64,000 bases of DNA from Bianquea renquensis (GTDB lineage: Bacteria; Bacillota; Clostridia; Lachnospirales; Bianqueaceae): positions 62,001-126,000 of the forward strand of contig NZ_JACRSQ010000007.1 in NCBI RefSeq assembly GCF_014384895.1, in the 5' to 3' direction. Position 1 is the first letter of the stretch. Every line of letters starts with the position of its first letter. Shown piece by piece: positions 34,502-42,270 of the stretch. The notes beneath the pieces were generated by a model. That model was not told the origin of the DNA and searched no databases. It was given only the letters and a program-made list of their open reading frames with translations. The translations under genes and the position numbers were made by a program.

Positions 34502-35943
34502 TAATACTGTTTCCCCCAGTAAACCTGGTGTTTGGCCGGTTTGCCGCAGCATACGCATACATCGGAGAGATGCTCTTCCACAAAGGGAATACAGCGGGAT
34601 TTCACTCCGCCAGTCTCATCTTTGATCTTGTCTTCACAGGCGGAATCTCCACACCACATGGCTTTGATAAAGCCCGGGCGATTTGCGGCGATATCCAAAA
34701 ACTCATCATAGGTCCTCGCAACATAGGTTTTCGCCTGCAAATTGGCAAGCGCCCTCTCATAGAGACCGTCGTGAACCAACGCCAATGCCCGGGCAATTTC
34801 CGCCTCCAACTCATGGAGGGAGACGAAGAGCTTCTCCCGATTGTCCCGGCGGACAAGGACGCACTGATTCTTTTCTATATCTTTAGGGCCGATCTCCAGT
34901 CGAAGGGGGACACCTTTCATCTCGTACTCGCTGAATTTCCATCCAGCCGACTGGTCGCTGGCGTCAAGCTTGACACGGAAAGTCTCCGACAGCCGGTCCG
35001 CAATCTCTCTCGCCTTTTCCAACACGCCCTCTTTATGCTGTGCAATGGGGATGATTGCGACCTGGATGGGAGCGACCTTCGGCGGCAGGACCAATCCGTT
35101 GTCGTCGCCGTGAACCATAATCAGCGCACCGATCATGCGGGTGGAAACGCCCCAGGAAGTCTGATGGGGATACTGGAGGGTGTTATCCCTTCCCGTGAAG
35201 GTTATGTCGAAGCTTCTGGCAAAGCCATCTCCAAAGTAGTGGGATGTGCCGCCCTGAAGCGCGACGCCGTTGTGCATCATCGGTTCAATGGTATAGGTCT
35301 CCATGGCGCCGGCAAACTTTTCCTTTTCTGTTTTACGCCCGGTTACAGCCGGTATTGCCAAAGTCTCCCTGTAGAAATCTTCGTAGACTTTCAGCATACG
35401 GAGGGTTTCCTCCCTGGCCTCCTCGGCTGTCTCATGCATAGTATGGCCTTCTTGCCATAAAAACTCGGAGGATCGGAGGAATGGGCGGGTTGTTTTTTCC
35501 CAGCGGACGACAGAACACCATTGATTGTACAGTTTCGGCAGATCGCGATATGAATTGATGATCTTAGCATAGTGCTCACAGAACAACGTTTCCGATGTAG
35601 GACGGACGCAGAGCCGTTCTGTCAACGTCTCGGATCCTCCCTGGGTAACCCAGGCAACCTCCGGGGCAAAGCCCGCCACATGATCCTTTTCCTTCTGCAA
35701 TAAACTTTCCGGTATGAACATGGGCATGTATACATTTTCATGTCCGGTTTTTTTAAAACGGCGGTCCAGGTCCTGCTGTATATTCTCCCAGATTGCATAT
35801 CCATATGGTCGAATGACCATGCATCCTTTAACGCTTGAATAGTCCGTTAATTCCGCCTTTTTGATCACATCTGTGTACCATTTTGCGAAGTCTTCGTCCA
35901 TTGCGGTGATGGCTTCCACCATCTTTTTCTGTTGTTCCGCCAT
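34501..35943 (-). CDS. proS: Proline--tRNA ligase, archaeal/eukaryotic-type (ProS type 3)
   Basis: Class II aminoacyl-tRNA synthetase of 480 residues. Class II motifs are visible: motif 1 in the KGCMVIRPYGYAIWE region, motif 2 RWEKTTRPFLRSSEFLWQEGHT, and motif 3 near GVSTRMIGALIMVHGD. There is no bacterial-type editing insertion between motifs 2 and 3, and a C-terminal zinc-type extension with CVCCG is present, so it belongs to the short archaeal-like group common in some Clostridia. It heads an operon with the ttcA-like and recombinase genes. Its leader carries alternative hairpins but no T-box. Confidence 0.95.
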   Translation of the reverse strand: MAEQQKKMVEAITAMDEDFAKWYTDVIKKAELTDYSSVKGCMVIRPYGYAIWENIQQDLDRRFKKTGHENVYMPMFIPESLLQKEKDHVAGFAPEVAWVTQGGSETLTERLCVRPTSETLFCEHYAKIINSYRDLPKLYNQWCSVVRWEKTTRPFLRSSEFLWQEGHTMHETAEEAREETLRMLKVYEDFYRETLAIPAVTGRKTEKEKFAGAMETYTIEPMMHNGVALQGGTSHYFGDGFARSFDITFTGRDNTLQYPHQTSWGVSTRMIGALIMVHGDDNGLVLPPKVAPIQVAIIPIAQHKEGVLEKAREIADRLSETFRVKLDASDQSAGWKFSEYEMKGVPLRLEIGPKDIEKNQCVLVRRDNREKLFVSLHELEAEIARALALVHDGLYERALANLQAKTYVARTYDEFLDIAANRPGFIKAMWCGDSACEDKIKDETGGVKSRCIPFVEEHLSDVCVCCGKPAKHQVYWGKQY

Positions 35944-35979
35944 TGTATATTGTCACCATTCCTTTTTTGTGAGGATTTT

Positions 35980-36014
35980 CATAAGTCCAGCATTTCCTCA
36001 GATATGGACTTATG
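35980..36014 (-). promoter_or_regulatory. Leader hairpin of proS
   Basis: CATAAGTCC and GGACTTATG (9-bp perfect stem, 17-base loop) lie in the proS 5' leader. A competing pair, TGAGGA and TCCTCA, uses loop bases and downstream bases, so the two folds exclude each other. It resembles an attenuator in logic, but no terminator T-run is present. Confidence 0.4.
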
Positions 36015-36020
36015 TACTTT

Positions 36021-36049
36021 ATCATACCATCATTAAGGCAAAAAATCAA
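36021..36049 (-). promoter_or_regulatory. Promoter of the proS operon
   Basis: Reverse strand: TTGATT (36044-36049), 17 bp, TATGAT (36021-36026). Confidence 0.75.
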
Positions 36050-36109
36050 CGATTAATGCCGTCAGACGAGAGAAACTTTATCATTTCCGGCGCAAACGGC
36101 AAATTCTTC

Positions 36110-36138
36110 TTTTCATTCCGGAGAAGGTGTGGTATGCT
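36110..36138 (+). promoter_or_regulatory. Promoter of the SPFH gene
   Basis: TTTTCA (36110-36115), 17 bp, TATGCT (36133-36138) with an upstream TG making an extended -10. Confidence 0.55.
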
Positions 36139-36184
36139 TAGAGAGGAATCTTGGTTCCGAAAATTAGTAAAAGGAGTCGTTACC

Positions 36185-37075
36185 ATGAATGTAACCAGTG
36201 ATCAGACGAAAAAGATCACCAAAGGCGTCATTATTTTAGTGATTGTGGCGCTAGTCGTGTTTATAGTCTTAAATTCCTTTACAACCGTCCCGGCGGGGCA
36301 CACAGGCGTCGTGACAAAATTCGGCGCGGTCAGCGACACGGTTTTGGAGGAGGGGCTTCATTTCAAAATTCCGTTTATTACCCAAGTTATCTACATCGAT
36401 AATCGAGTTTTGAAAACGGAGGTCTCATCCAGCAGCGCTTCGAAAGATCTCCAGACGGTGGAAAGCACCATCGCCCTTAACTACCGAGTCAACAAGACTA
36501 ATTCCACATCCCTGTATAAAAACGTGGGCACGGATTTTGAAAATGTTATCATCAATCCGGCGATCCAGGAGTGTGTCAAGGCCGTGACGGCTCAGTATAC
36601 CGCTGAGGAGCTTGTGACAAGCCGGCAGGAAGTCGGAGACCGTATGCGAGAGTTGCTGAGTGAAAAGATAACACCCTATGGATTGAATATTGAGATCTTT
36701 AACATCATAAGCTTTGATTTCAGCGAGGAATTTAATGCCGCCATTGAGGCGAAGCATACGGCTCAGCAGAATGCGCTGAAAGCGGAACAGGATCTCGCCC
36801 GCGTCAAAGTCGAGGCGGAGCAGCAGATTGAGCAGGCAAAGGCGGAGGCGGAAAGCTACCGATTGAAAAATCAGGAGATCACCAAGGAAACTCTGTTGAT
36901 GGAATGGATCAATAAGTGGGACGGAAAGCTGCCCGCGGTTTCTGGCAGTGGGGATACCATTCTGGATATCACAGATATTCTGAATGACTCCACGCTGAGC
37001 AGCTATTCCAGCGGAACGGAGACCCCATCTCCGGAAACTCCCGTACAGGATGAGGACATATCGACGGCGGAATAG
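36185..37075 (+). CDS. Prohibitin/SPFH (band 7) family membrane protein
   Basis: Membrane-anchored scaffold protein of 296 residues. One transmembrane helix is at about 15-35 (VIILVIVALVVFIVLNSF), followed by the band 7 domain starting VPAGHTGVVTKFGAVSD. A coiled-coil rich in Glu, Ala and Gln (about 195-235) follows, and a Ser/Thr/Pro-rich tail ends the protein. Proteins of this type form oligomeric rings that organise membrane domains and often modulate FtsH; no protease gene is adjacent. AAAGGAG precedes the ATG at 36185, and a frame opening further upstream lacks a ribosome binding site. Confidence 0.88.
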   Translation: MNVTSDQTKKITKGVIILVIVALVVFIVLNSFTTVPAGHTGVVTKFGAVSDTVLEEGLHFKIPFITQVIYIDNRVLKTEVSSSSASKDLQTVESTIALNYRVNKTNSTSLYKNVGTDFENVIINPAIQECVKAVTAQYTAEELVTSRQEVGDRMRELLSEKITPYGLNIEIFNIISFDFSEEFNAAIEAKHTAQQNALKAEQDLARVKVEAEQQIEQAKAEAESYRLKNQEITKETLLMEWINKWDGKLPAVSGSGDTILDITDILNDSTLSSYSSGTETPSPETPVQDEDISTAE

Positions 37076-37094
37076 AGTGGACCATATATTTTTG

Positions 37095-37108
37095 TGCATT
37101 TAAATGCA
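37095..37108. promoter_or_regulatory. Palindrome upstream of rubrerythrin
   Basis: TGCATT-TAAATGCA forms a perfect 14-bp palindrome 54 bp before the rubrerythrin start. A second inverted repeat, GAATCTA-ACCA-TAGATTC (37128-37145), lies between it and the ribosome binding site and would form an mRNA hairpin. It does not match the PerR box I know. Confidence 0.4.
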
Positions 37109-37161
37109 TAAACTCCCCTTTTTAGGAGAATCTAACCATAGATTCCAAAGAAAGGGGTTAT

Positions 37162-37773
37162 ATGACCATGAACGCAACATCAAGCACTCCGTCACTCGAA
37201 GGGACCCAAACGGCTACAAACCTAATGAAAGCCTTCGCAGGTGAGTCCCAGGCGCGCAACCGCTATACATTTTATGAAAAAATCGCGCGCCAAGAAGGGT
37301 ATATCCAAATCGCAAATATCTTCCATGAGACAGCGGCCAACGAGGAATCTCATGCAAAGCGCTTTTTTATCTTTTTGAATGACGGGGGTCTGAATCAAAA
37401 GACCGTCGACATCGGCGCGGATTTTCCCGTGGCTCTCAACGACACCCTGACGAACCTAGTCTCCGCCTCCCAAGGAGAACATGAAGAATGGCATGACCTG
37501 TACCCGGAATTTGCTAAAGTTGCAGACGAAGAGGGCTTTCCCATCATCGCCGCTACATTCCGCAATATCGCAAAGGTGGAACAACACCATGAGGAACGGT
37601 TTCTTACGCTGGCCGACAATATGAAAAACGATCAGGTATTTCGCAAAGACGCGAAAGTGGCCTGGATCTGCCAGGTGTGTGGCTATATCCATGAGGGGGA
37701 GGAAGCCCCCAAGATCTGTCCCGCATGCCAGCACCCGCAGGGCTTTTACAAACTCTGGGTTCGGGATTATTAA
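37162..37773 (+). CDS. rbr: Rubrerythrin
   Basis: Non-haem diiron peroxidase that detoxifies hydrogen peroxide in anaerobes. The ferritin-like four-helix part (residues 1-160) carries the ligand motifs GESQARNRY, HETAANEESHA, EHEEW and EQHHEERF. A rubredoxin-like C-terminus with CQVCG and CPACQHP (about 170-195) binds one iron. The length of 203 is normal. Two ATGs (37162 and 37168) are possible, with AAAGGGG just before the first. It is flanked by its own 5' hairpin and a terminator. Confidence 0.96.
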   Translation: MTMNATSSTPSLEGTQTATNLMKAFAGESQARNRYTFYEKIARQEGYIQIANIFHETAANEESHAKRFFIFLNDGGLNQKTVDIGADFPVALNDTLTNLVSASQGEHEEWHDLYPEFAKVADEEGFPIIAATFRNIAKVEQHHEERFLTLADNMKNDQVFRKDAKVAWICQVCGYIHEGEEAPKICPACQHPQGFYKLWVRDY

Positions 37774-37832
37774 TCGCATCTTTTCCCCCACCTCTTCTGC
37801 TCTTTTACGCGGGGAGAGCGGTAGGGGAGTGG

Positions 37833-37877
37833 AAAAAAGGCTGACAGCGCCCCTTTCCGGCGCTTGCCAGCCTTTTT
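37833..37877. terminator. Bidirectional terminator after rubrerythrin
   Basis: A long stem from AAAAAAGGCTG...CAGCGCC (37833-37851) with GGCGCTTG...CAGCCTTTTT (37859-37877). The A-run on one side and T-run on the other serve both rubrerythrin and the converging lipoprotein gene. Confidence 0.88.
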
Positions 37878-37901
37878 CCTATTATTTACATATAGCCGCC
37901 G

Positions 37902-38567
37902 CTATCCGGCCAGATCCACCAAATCTGGAGAGCAAAAGGCACCGTTGTCATATAACGTCTGATCGATTTCCAACACCATCTCTTTCTGGAATTCAGGGGC
38001 AGTCAAATTTTGGAGTGACTTTCGATTATTGTTGTAAAACTCCCTGGCGACAGAGGCAATCTGTTCTGTTCGTACATAATAATATTTATCATATTTTTGG
38101 CTGATCATAGAGCGGGTAAAGTCGCCTGTCACAAAAAAGGGTTGCCCATATCGCCAGCCTTTTTGATAATCCGGCCAGCACTGTAAGCCGTACCCGATTG
38201 TCGGGAAATTCGCTGCGTCCCGGGGAAGCACATATACGTCGCTTCCTTTTGGCAGCGTCAAAACAGGGGTGGCGTCACCGGGAGACTGATAGTACTCCAC
38301 ATCACAGGGCAGTGTAACCCTTTTATTATAGTCGGGGTCCACCAGCGGGCTTATGATGTCTGAGTAGTACTGTGACGTGTAAATGCTAAAATCCATATCA
38401 GTAAGGGGCGTCTCTGCGGCATAGGGTTCATTCTTTCCATTGTCTATGTAATTCTCCTTCAACTGGCTGCCAGAACCAGCCTTACAACCTGCGAATAGAA
38501 AAGAAAGAGCCATACTGATCAGGAGGAACCCGCAGATGGACACAACATTTTCAATTTTTGAGTTCAT
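37902..38567 (-). CDS. Predicted lipoprotein, unknown function
   Basis: Secreted lipoprotein of 221 residues. The signal peptide ends in the lipobox LFAGC (Cys28), so the mature protein is anchored on the outer face of the membrane. The mature part is rich in aromatic residues and resembles a small beta domain (DVEYYQSPGDATPVLTLPKGSDVYVLP, at about 90-115, looks SH3-like), followed by a helical end. I do not recognise the family. It stands alone, between rubrerythrin and rsfS. Confidence 0.75.
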   Translation of the reverse strand: MNSKIENVVSICGFLLISMALSFLFAGCKAGSGSQLKENYIDNGKNEPYAAETPLTDMDFSIYTSQYYSDIISPLVDPDYNKRVTLPCDVEYYQSPGDATPVLTLPKGSDVYVLPRDAANFPTIGYGLQCWPDYQKGWRYGQPFFVTGDFTRSMISQKYDKYYYVRTEQIASVAREFYNNNRKSLQNLTAPEFQKEMVLEIDQTLYDNGAFCSPDLVDLAG

Positions 38568-38632
38568 TCCTTGGACATCCTTTCTATGTACAAAGTACAG
38601 ATTCAGACCACTTTCGAGAGTGGCTTTGATAT

Positions 38633-38666
38633 AAGACTTCGTAAAACTTGCCTTTTACGAAGTCTT
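38633..38666. repeat. 14-bp inverted repeat between rsfS and the lipoprotein gene
   Basis: AAGACTTCGTAAAA (38633-38646) and TTTTACGAAGTCTT (38653-38666) pair perfectly around CTTGCC. A second small hairpin, CCACTT-TCGA-GAGTGG, lies nearby at about 38609-38624. It may end the rsfS transcript, although no T-run follows, or form a leader hairpin of the lipoprotein mRNA. Confidence 0.55.
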
Positions 38667-38712
38667 GTGGGTAGACCTCTTCCATCCCTGAGACCAGCTT
38701 TACGGAGCCACT

Positions 38713-39102
38713 TCAATTGGTCTGATTCAATTGATCTACCGAAATCATTTTTCCATCAGACCAGATACGCTCTAAATCATAAAACAATCGGGCTTCTTTA
38801 TGGAATACATGGACAATGATTCGCCCAAAATCCATCAAAACCCAGGTTCCTTCCTGATATCCTTCGATATTGCTCACATAATATCCACTCAAGGCAAGTT
38901 TATCTTGTACCTCATCAATCAGGGCCTTAACGTGGTTCTGATTCTTTCCATGGGCAATCAAGAAATAATCAGCCAACACAGAAATTTCATGGATGTCTAA
39001 GATTTTAATGTCCTCACCCTGTTTATCATCCAAGGCTTCATAGGCAATTCGGGCCATGGCAGCCGATATGGCTAAATCCTTGTTGATGTCATCCTGCTTC
39101 AT
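38713..39102 (-). CDS. rsfS: Ribosomal silencing factor RsfS
   Basis: Binds ribosomal protein L14 and blocks subunit joining when nutrients are short. The RsfS/Iojap core is clear: ILDIHEISVLADYFLIAHGKNQNHVKALIDEV (about 35-65), GYQEGTWVLMDFGRIIVHVFHKEARLFYDLERIW. The ATG at 39102 gives 129 residues; GAAGGAGGG lies about 12 bases upstream, and a GTG just before it is an alternative. It is last in the obgE-yhbY-nadD-yqeK-rsfS block, 40 bp after yqeK. Confidence 0.94.
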   Translation of the reverse strand: MKQDDINKDLAISAAMARIAYEALDDKQGEDIKILDIHEISVLADYFLIAHGKNQNHVKALIDEVQDKLALSGYYVSNIEGYQEGTWVLMDFGRIIVHVFHKEARLFYDLERIWSDGKMISVDQLNQTN

Positions 39103-39142
39103 CACTGTTTTGTTCCCTCCTTCAAACTTCATAATCAAACTT

Positions 39143-39760
39143 TTATACGGTCTGCGAATGCCTTCCTCGCAGCAGATCCTCCAGTGTTTCCTGGGTTAAA
39201 GGGTGTATCGCTTGTTTTTTCTCTTTCAAATAGGAGATGGTCTGTTCCAGAATGAGGATACAGCCCTTATCCAAGTCCGCAAAAGTCCGCTCGCGGGCTG
39301 TTTCCAGCCCTTGAAAGGGCTTTCGGTTGGGCTCGATATAATCAGCGGAAAAGATGATCTTCTCCAGAGTGGACATGTGAGGCCGTCCCGTGGAATGGTA
39401 TCGTATGGCGGTATAGATCTCCTCCGGAAGCCCTGGATACGCCTCTCTTGCCAAAACTGAACCGGCAAAAGCATGTAATAGAGAAATGTAGCGCTCATTC
39501 GGATGAAGGTCAATGGCGTTTTTCCGGCAGATGTCCAGCAAATCCTCATCGGTCCGATTCTTCGCCATATCGTGGAGCAAGGCCGCGATGGAAGCCTTCT
39601 CCGGGGATTCATCATGGAGGCGGGCTAGGGCAACGGCGGTGGATTCCACGCCGAGAGTGTGAGTAAACCGTTTGGGTTTCAATGTCTTCGCAAGCATCTC
39701 CATAATCTGCCCGCGCAGTTCCTCGTATCCCCACTGTCCAATTCGATCGAATGCTTGCAA
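39143..39760 (-). CDS. yqeK: YqeK, HD-domain diadenosine tetraphosphate hydrolase
   Basis: Cleaves Ap4A symmetrically to ADP. The HD-domain metal ligands are seen in RFTHTLGVE, LLHDMAKN and RYHSTGRP..., followed by ADYIEPNR. The TTG at 39760 is taken as the start because AGGAGG lies seven bases upstream at the end of nadD, giving 205 residues. A longer open frame continues upstream inside nadD, but it has no support. It sits between nadD and rsfS, the standard order. Confidence 0.9.
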   Translation of the reverse strand: MQAFDRIGQWGYEELRGQIMEMLAKTLKPKRFTHTLGVESTAVALARLHDESPEKASIAALLHDMAKNRTDEDLLDICRKNAIDLHPNERYISLLHAFAGSVLAREAYPGLPEEIYTAIRYHSTGRPHMSTLEKIIFSADYIEPNRKPFQGLETARERTFADLDKGCILILEQTISYLKEKKQAIHPLTQETLEDLLRGRHSQTV

Positions 39761-39771
39761 GACGATTCCTC

Positions 39772-40446
39772 CTATGTGGCACTGGTACGCCCATACAGCG
39801 CATGTTTGTAAATATAGTTCTCCACGCTCTCTGGCAATAGATATTTGATTGGCCGGTCCTCCCGCACCCGCTGCCGGATATCGGAGGACGATATGGAGAG
39901 CGCAGGGACCTCCAAAAAATGTAGGTGATCCCCGAAATCCTTGCCCAGCTTCTCCACCCTTTCCGACAACTCTTTTCGGTGATAGCCGGGGCGTGTAGCC
40001 GCCACGAAAGTACAGCTGCTTAAAAGGTGTTCCGCATTTTTCCATGTCAGAATTTCATGAAATGCGTCCGCCCCCGTAATGAAAAAAATCTCGGTGTTGG
40101 CGGGATAAATTCCCTTTAGCTCTTCAATGGTATCCACGGTGTAGGTAAATCCAGTCCGTTCAATTTCAATCCGCGATACATAAAAAGCTGGATTCGTCTC
40201 CGTCGCCAACATCGTCATCAGATACCGGTCTTCCGGGTGTGTAACCTCCGACTGCTTTTTATGGGGCGGATGTCCTGTCGGGACGAATAGAACTTGCCCG
40301 ATATCATACTGATGGCGGACCGCCTCCGCCGTAACCAGATGTCCATAATGAATCGGATCGAAGGTACCGCCCATAACCGCAATCTTCAGAGGTTTGCTAA
40401 AATAAAAGCTCGTATAGGCGGCGCCTGATTCTCGATAGGTATGCAT
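39772..40446 (-). CDS. nadD: Nicotinate-nucleotide adenylyltransferase
   Basis: Adenylates nicotinate mononucleotide in NAD+ synthesis. The nucleotidyltransferase motif GGTFDPIHYGH, with its HxGH, lies near residue 27, and the C-terminal SISSSDIRQRV corresponds to ISSTxxR. The N-terminus from the ATG at 40446 is about 18 residues longer than usual, and I see no strong ribosome binding site there, so the true start could be later. Operon position is after yhbY. Confidence 0.94.
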   Translation of the reverse strand: MHTYRESGAAYTSFYFSKPLKIAVMGGTFDPIHYGHLVTAEAVRHQYDIGQVLFVPTGHPPHKKQSEVTHPEDRYLMTMLATETNPAFYVSRIEIERTGFTYTVDTIEELKGIYPANTEIFFITGADAFHEILTWKNAEHLLSSCTFVAATRPGYHRKELSERVEKLGKDFGDHLHFLEVPALSISSSDIRQRVREDRPIKYLLPESVENYIYKHALYGRTSAT

Positions 40447-40493
40447 AGCAGCAGTGAGACTGAAGTATCCGTTCTCCAGTCTGTCCCTCCTCT

Positions 40494-40787
40494 TTATTTG
40501 GGCAGCTCAATCTTGGGATTCTTCTTCTTTTGGCGATAGAGAAGAATCTTGTGACCAATAACCTGAACCGGCTCAGAGTGAGTCCGGGAAGAAATGATCT
40601 CTGTCAGTGCGTGTATGTCGTCAAAACAATTCTTCAGCACCGTGATCTTGATCAGTTCCCGCGCTTCCAGCGCATCGTCCAGCGCCTTGACAACCTCCGG
40701 CGATGCCCCCTGCTTTCCAATTTGAAATATAGCATCCATGTCGGAGCCCAGCGATTTGAGGTATGCCCTCTGTTTTGATGTCAGCAT
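40494..40787 (-). CDS. yhbY: YhbY-family CRM-domain RNA-binding protein
   Basis: Small ribosome-assembly protein of 97 residues consisting of one CRM domain. The motif GKQGASPEVVKALDDALEARELIKI corresponds to the GxxG loop and following helix of the family, and the last part is HKILLYRQKKK. AGGAGCAG precedes the ATG. It lies between obgE and nadD. Confidence 0.93.
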   Translation of the reverse strand: MLTSKQRAYLKSLGSDMDAIFQIGKQGASPEVVKALDDALEARELIKITVLKNCFDDIHALTEIISSRTHSEPVQVIGHKILLYRQKKKNPKIELPK

Positions 40788-40817
40788 GTTTTTCTGCTCC
40801 TTTTATCCGTCATGTAT

Positions 40818-42104
40818 TTATGGGTAATACTCAAATGCAATATCCGCAACTTCAACCGTATCGCCCTCCGAAATTCCCATCTCCTCCAAGCGCTTGATCA
40901 CGTGTCGGTCTCGCAGGAATTTCTGAAAGAAGTCGAATCCCTTTTCTGATTCCAGATTCGTATACCCGAGCATCTTATCGATGGGGGCACCGGAAATCCG
41001 ATACAAGGCTTCTGAGAGCTTTTCTACCAGAATCCCATCCCCCTCCTCTTCCTCGAGGCGAGGCTCATCAATGAAATATTCCCGCTCAAAAACAATGGGT
41101 TCCGGGTCCATCTGATCCCGCAGTTTGACGACATGATGTAATAGCGCCTCGATTCCCTTTCCCGTAGCCGCAGAAATGGGGAACAGGGCGTACCCTTTCT
41201 CCTGGCAGTATGCGGTCACCTCGTCCATAAAGATCTCGGAATCCGGCAGGTCCGTCTTATTGGCGGCAATGACCTGCGGCAGCGCCGCCAACTCCTGACT
41301 GTACAGAGCCAGCTCGCGATTAATGTTCTCGATATCGCTTACGGGGTCACGTCCATCTGTACCTGCCGTATCCACAATGTGGATCAGCACTCTTGTCCGC
41401 TCCAGATGCTTCAAAAATTCATGTCCCAGGCCGACGCCCTCCGCCGCGCCGTCAATAAGTCCAGGGATGTCCGCAATGACGAGAGATTTGCCATAGGAGA
41501 GGTCCACGACGCCTAGATTGGGCGACAGCGTTGTAAAGGGATAATTGGCGATCTTGGGCTTAGCGTTGGATACCCTCGCCAGAAATGTGGATTTTCCTGC
41601 ATTAGGGTACCCCAACAGGCCCACATCCGCAATGACTTTCAGCTCTAAAATGACCCACAGACCTTTCCCCTCTTGACCCTGCTGCGCGTATTTGGGAATC
41701 TGCATCGTGGATGTGGCATAGTGCTGATTTCCCTTTCCTCCTTTGCCACCTCGCAGAAGAACCTCTTCCTCCCCCTCCTTCGCCATATCGGAAATCACAA
41801 GACGGCTTTCGGCCTCGCGGATGATTGTCCCCACCGGCACGTGAATCACCAGATCGTCTCCCTTGCGGCCGGAACAATTTTTTCCGCTTCCATCCCGGCC
41901 GGACTCCGCTCTGTACATCTTGCGATTGCGAAAATCGGAAAGGGTGTTGAGGCTGGAATCCGTCGCAAATATAACGTCGCCCCCCTTGCCGCCATCGCCT
42001 CCGTCAGGGCCGCCATTCGGCAGATATTTCTCTCTGCGAAAGGAGGCGCACCCATTCCCGCCTTTGCCGGACTCAATATAGATCTTGACTTCATCTACAA
42101 ACAT
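40818..42104 (-). CDS. obgE: Obg family GTPase
   Basis: Ribosome-assembly and stringent-response GTPase of 428 residues. The glycine-rich Obg fold (1-158) has GKGGNGCASFRREKY and GGKGGKGNQHYATST. The G domain has GYPNAGKST (G1), DIPGLIDGA (G3) and NKTD (G4). A C-terminal OCT domain follows residue 345. The ATG at 42104 gives the conserved MFVDEVKIYIESGKGG opening; earlier in-frame ATGs add only eight residues. It seems to have its own extended -10 promoter upstream, besides any read-through from rpmA. Confidence 0.96.
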   Translation of the reverse strand: MFVDEVKIYIESGKGGNGCASFRREKYLPNGGPDGGDGGKGGDVIFATDSSLNTLSDFRNRKMYRAESGRDGSGKNCSGRKGDDLVIHVPVGTIIREAESRLVISDMAKEGEEEVLLRGGKGGKGNQHYATSTMQIPKYAQQGQEGKGLWVILELKVIADVGLLGYPNAGKSTFLARVSNAKPKIANYPFTTLSPNLGVVDLSYGKSLVIADIPGLIDGAAEGVGLGHEFLKHLERTRVLIHIVDTAGTDGRDPVSDIENINRELALYSQELAALPQVIAANKTDLPDSEIFMDEVTAYCQEKGYALFPISAATGKGIEALLHHVVKLRDQMDPEPIVFEREYFIDEPRLEEEEGDGILVEKLSEALYRISGAPIDKMLGYTNLESEKGFDFFQKFLRDRHVIKRLEEMGISEGDTVEVADIAFEYYP

Positions 42105-42157
42105 GGTATCTTCGCCCATCCTTTCCAAGATTCCTTTTCTTTCGTTTTATACAATAC

Positions 42158-42207
42158 AATCGCTCACTGCGCGGCCGGCGCGCATAATCGCTCACGCGAT
42201 TATTATA
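42158..42207 (-). promoter_or_regulatory. Extended -10 promoter and structured leader of obgE
   Basis: Reverse strand TGG-TATAAT (42202-42207) lies just beyond the rpmA terminator. The leader contains a perfect TGCGCG-CCGGC-CGCGCA hairpin (42168-42184) flanked by two copies of GTGAGCGATT 28 bp apart (42158-42167 and 42186-42195). The role of these repeats is unknown. Confidence 0.5.
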
Positions 42208-42220
42208 CCACACTTTCCAG

Positions 42221-42260
42221 AAAAAAAACAGGTTCCAAATAAAAGCTTATTTGAAACCTG
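42221..42260 (-). terminator. Terminator after rpmA
   Basis: Reverse strand: a 14-bp stem (42247-42260 with 42229-42242, one mismatch), 4-base loop, then eight T residues. It separates rpmA from obgE. Confidence 0.92.
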
Positions 42261-42270
42261 TCTCATCGGT

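Noticed and set aside
34528..35460. A 310-codon forward open frame inside proS
   Set aside because: Antisense to a certain synthetase gene and without any recognisable motif or ribosome binding site.
35944..36050. T-box riboswitch upstream of proS
   Set aside because: No T-box consensus (GGTGG-type sequence) and no terminator hairpin with T-run; only two competing short stems.
35861..36184. A longer N-terminus for the SPFH protein
   Set aside because: The extra frame runs antisense through the proS start and across the promoter at 36110-36138; the ATG at 36185 has a good ribosome binding site.
39761..40045. A 95-residue N-terminal extension of YqeK
   Set aside because: It lies wholly inside nadD in another frame, whereas the TTG at 39760 has AGGAGG at the right distance.
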